A stretch of 64,000 bases of DNA from Cryptomeria japonica (Eukaryota > Streptophyta > Pinopsida > Cupressales > Cupressaceae), in the NCBI RefSeq assembly GCF_030272615.1, contig NC_081414.1:763697413-763761412 (forward strand), read 5' to 3'. Within the stretch, counting starts at the first letter, position 1. Every line of letters begins with the position of its first letter. This document shows, one piece after another, positions 61,971 through 64,000 of this stretch. The notes beneath the pieces are model-generated. The model did not search any database and had not been told where the DNA came from. It was given only the letters and a program-made list of their open reading frames with translations. Made by a program: the position numbers and the translations under genes.

Positions 61971-63016
61971 TGTTAGGTCCCGGAGACAACTAAGAGGGGG
62001 GGGGAATCAGTTGTCTCATAAATTCAAACCAAAAACCAATTAACCAACTTAATTCTTAATACCGGTAAACTAGTTAAGTATGCCTGTAGATAGTGTTAAT
62101 AGTAAATTGCTATACCGGTAAGGATTAATGCATGAAACATAAACATAAAGTCATCCACAACACATGACACCAATATTTGTATGTGGAAACCCTGTAAGGG
62201 GAAAAACCATAGTGGGAAACTTTACCCACAATCAGATGATACTACTGTAGATAGTAAGTGTACAAAAGGGGTTTGCACATGCAGAAAGGCCAACAAACTA
62301 GAGCTCACTGCTCAATCACAAATGGGAGTCACACTGACTACAGTTGGATGGTTAAATCCAATAAGAATGTACTACACAAAATAGCATCTTCATATGCTGG
62401 ATTCAGTACTGGTGTAATACTGATATGCTTCTACAAAAACCTAACTTCACCTTCAAATGATGTCTTCATGTATACCTCTTCTTAATCTTGCATATACCTT
62501 CACATAATTCTTTTTCACATTCCACACTTGATCTTACAAATAAGATCTTACATTTATACCATACCCTAAGACCAATTTTAGTAGGTCGGCTCTACAAGAT
62601 ATTACAATAAAAACATTTTACAAATAATGATGCAATAACCGATTGAACATGTCGACTTAATGCATTTACAACAATAATAAATCATCTCCATAGTGTGTCA
62701 TGCTGATCTGGAAAAGATAAGCCTGCCAGTGTAACCCTAGATAACCTAGACCTATTTGTCGATAAAAGAAAATATACAAATATGAATATACCAATGATTA
62801 TTTCTTCAAAATAAAGCATCCACATGATGTCTTCAACATTACCAAGTGTCTTCCATATCATTCCAGGTACCGGTGAACAATATATTCTGCCAATGAACCA
62901 TATACCAGTAACTCTTGCATAGTTTACTGCTTGCCGGTGAATGTTGCTGGATCTCCAAAGTAGGTGTATTTAGTAGGTGTTGACATCAATGACAAAACCA
63001 TACCAAAATACCAACA
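61971..63016 (-). repeat. 3' LTR of Copia D
   Basis: 1046 bp, TGTTAGGTCC...CCAACA. The purine tract (minus CCAAAGGGGGAGAT) is at 63017-63030. Confidence 0.9.
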
Positions 63017-63030
63017 ATCTCCCCCTTTGG

Positions 63031-63394
63031 CATTGATGGCAACACAATATGGAAAAACCATCAAAGTGCCAAACAGAAATGCCAAATACAAAAACCAACA
63101 ATCTCCATTTCTCCCCCTAGGAGTAACAATACCAATCTCTCATACAAATTTCTCCTTAAATGTGTTTTTCAAAATCTCTCCCCTAAAATCTCTCACCAAA
63201 AAGATAATGTGTTTTTGCATAGATATCTCTCCCCCTTTGACATCAAATGCCAAAGTCACAAAAATCAAGTTCATACAAAATACCAACCAATTCAATATAC
63301 CAACTACTCCCCCTCAGAAGTAGCTTCCTCATCAAATACTGGAATAAAAGACTTATCCATTTAATTATGTCGGTTGATGACAATCATCAACTGT
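63031..63394 (-). other. 3' untranslated region of Copia D
   Basis: Repeats of CTCCCCCT between LTR and RNase H. No coding sequence is supported. Confidence 0.55.
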
Positions 63395-64000
63395 CTAAGT
63401 CTCTACTGGTGGTGGTATGACTCCAAGATGATCTCTGAGATACTCAAAAGTCTCCTTAGGCAAAGGTTTTGTGACAATATCTGCAAGTTGTTCTTTGGTA
63501 TTCACATAAACCAATTTTATCTCTTTTTCTTCAACTTTTTCCCTTAGAAAATTCAGTTTGATAGAAACATGTTCTATTTTAGAATGTAATACCGTATTTT
63601 TAGATATTTCAATTGCTGCAGTGTTATCACAGTATATAGTAATAGGTTCCTTGCATTTTACCTTTATGTCTTTCAACATTTGCTTAAGCCAAAGTACCTG
63701 TGTACAATTTGTTGCTGCTGCAACCTATTCTGATTCTGCTGTTGATAAAGATGTACAACTATGTTTCTTACTCAACCAAGAAATTAATCTCTTTCCAAGA
63801 AAGAATGCTCCTCCAGCGGTGCTTTTTCTCTCATCCACATCTCCTGCCCAATTTGCATCTGTGTATGCACATAGATCAAAATTTTCATCTTTAGGATACC
63901 ATAATCCAAGATTTGTTGTGCCTTGTAAGTAATGGAAAATCCTTTTTACTACTGATTCATGATTTTCCCTAGGATGACTTTGAAATCTAGAAACAATACA
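63395..64000 (-). pseudogene. Copia D RNase H, cut by window end
   Basis: From 64000 down: SRFQSHPRENHESVVK, YLQGTTNLGLWYPKDENFD, DANWAGDVDERKSTAGGAFF, a stop at 63725-63727 just after LSTAESE, then LWLKQMLKDIK, YCDNTAAIEISKN, KLNFLREKVEEKEIKLVYV, KPLPKETFEYL and final stop. Acidic residues of RNase H are intact. One premature TAG. Confidence 0.93.

Larger units (their letters stand above)
61971..64000 (-). mobile_element. Copia D: 3' end of a Copia element, runs off the window
   Basis: 3' LTR, purine tract and the C-terminal RNase H of a minus-strand Copia. The 5' half is beyond 64000. The left target base group is ATACT (61966-61970); its partner is outside. Confidence 0.93.

Overview
This AT-rich window is plant nuclear DNA dominated by nested, decayed transposable elements. 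It carries Ty1/Copia elements with a tRNA-iMet-type primer binding site, a Ty3/Gypsy element of the Tat type (two RNase H domains), an L1-type LINE ORF1, and one host-type F-box gene. Long nests and deep decay suggest a large-genome seed plant, possibly a gymnosperm, but the species cannot be fixed from sequence alone. No rRNA, tRNA, CRISPR or bacterial-type feature was seen.

Layout. (1) Positions 1-26293 are one minus-strand Copia element (Copia B). Its reverse transcriptase is split by a 20.3-kb DNA transposon (element T, 2227-22548). T has terminal inverted repeats, GT/CA-rich arrays towards both ends, a decayed plus-strand DDE-type transposase gene, and a second unrecognised minus-strand multi-exon gene. 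That second gene is split by another minus-strand Copia (Copia A, 12192-20587), whose left LTR holds an LTR-like insert (12284-13453). The nest is four levels deep. (2) 26294-31063 is an L1-like ORF1 on the minus strand. It is interrupted by the internally deleted Copia C (27119-30703, perfect TCAAT target duplication). (3) 31064-43896 is mostly unassigned DNA with a tandemly duplicated Copia-type LTR block (34522-36728) and a relic Gypsy gag (about 40380-40953). (4) 43897-57466 is an F-box gene on the minus strand split by a 13-kb Tat-type Gypsy element (44450-57411, perfect GTATC target duplication). The F-box core carries an 81-bp in-frame tandem duplication. (5) 57467-64000 holds AT-rich DNA, then a retroelement with a four-zinc-knuckle Gag and an additional ORF but no visible pol. 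That ORF is cut by a further minus-strand Copia (Copia D) running off the window.

How the parts relate. The coding regions are almost all gag-pol polyproteins (Gag coat, protease, integrase, reverse transcriptase, RNase H) broken by stops and frameshifts, so the autonomous elements look dead. The F-box gene would have encoded a substrate adaptor of an SCF ubiquitin ligase. The least familiar object is element T: two convergent genes inside one pair of inverted repeats, with a transposase-like protein I cannot place in a named superfamily.
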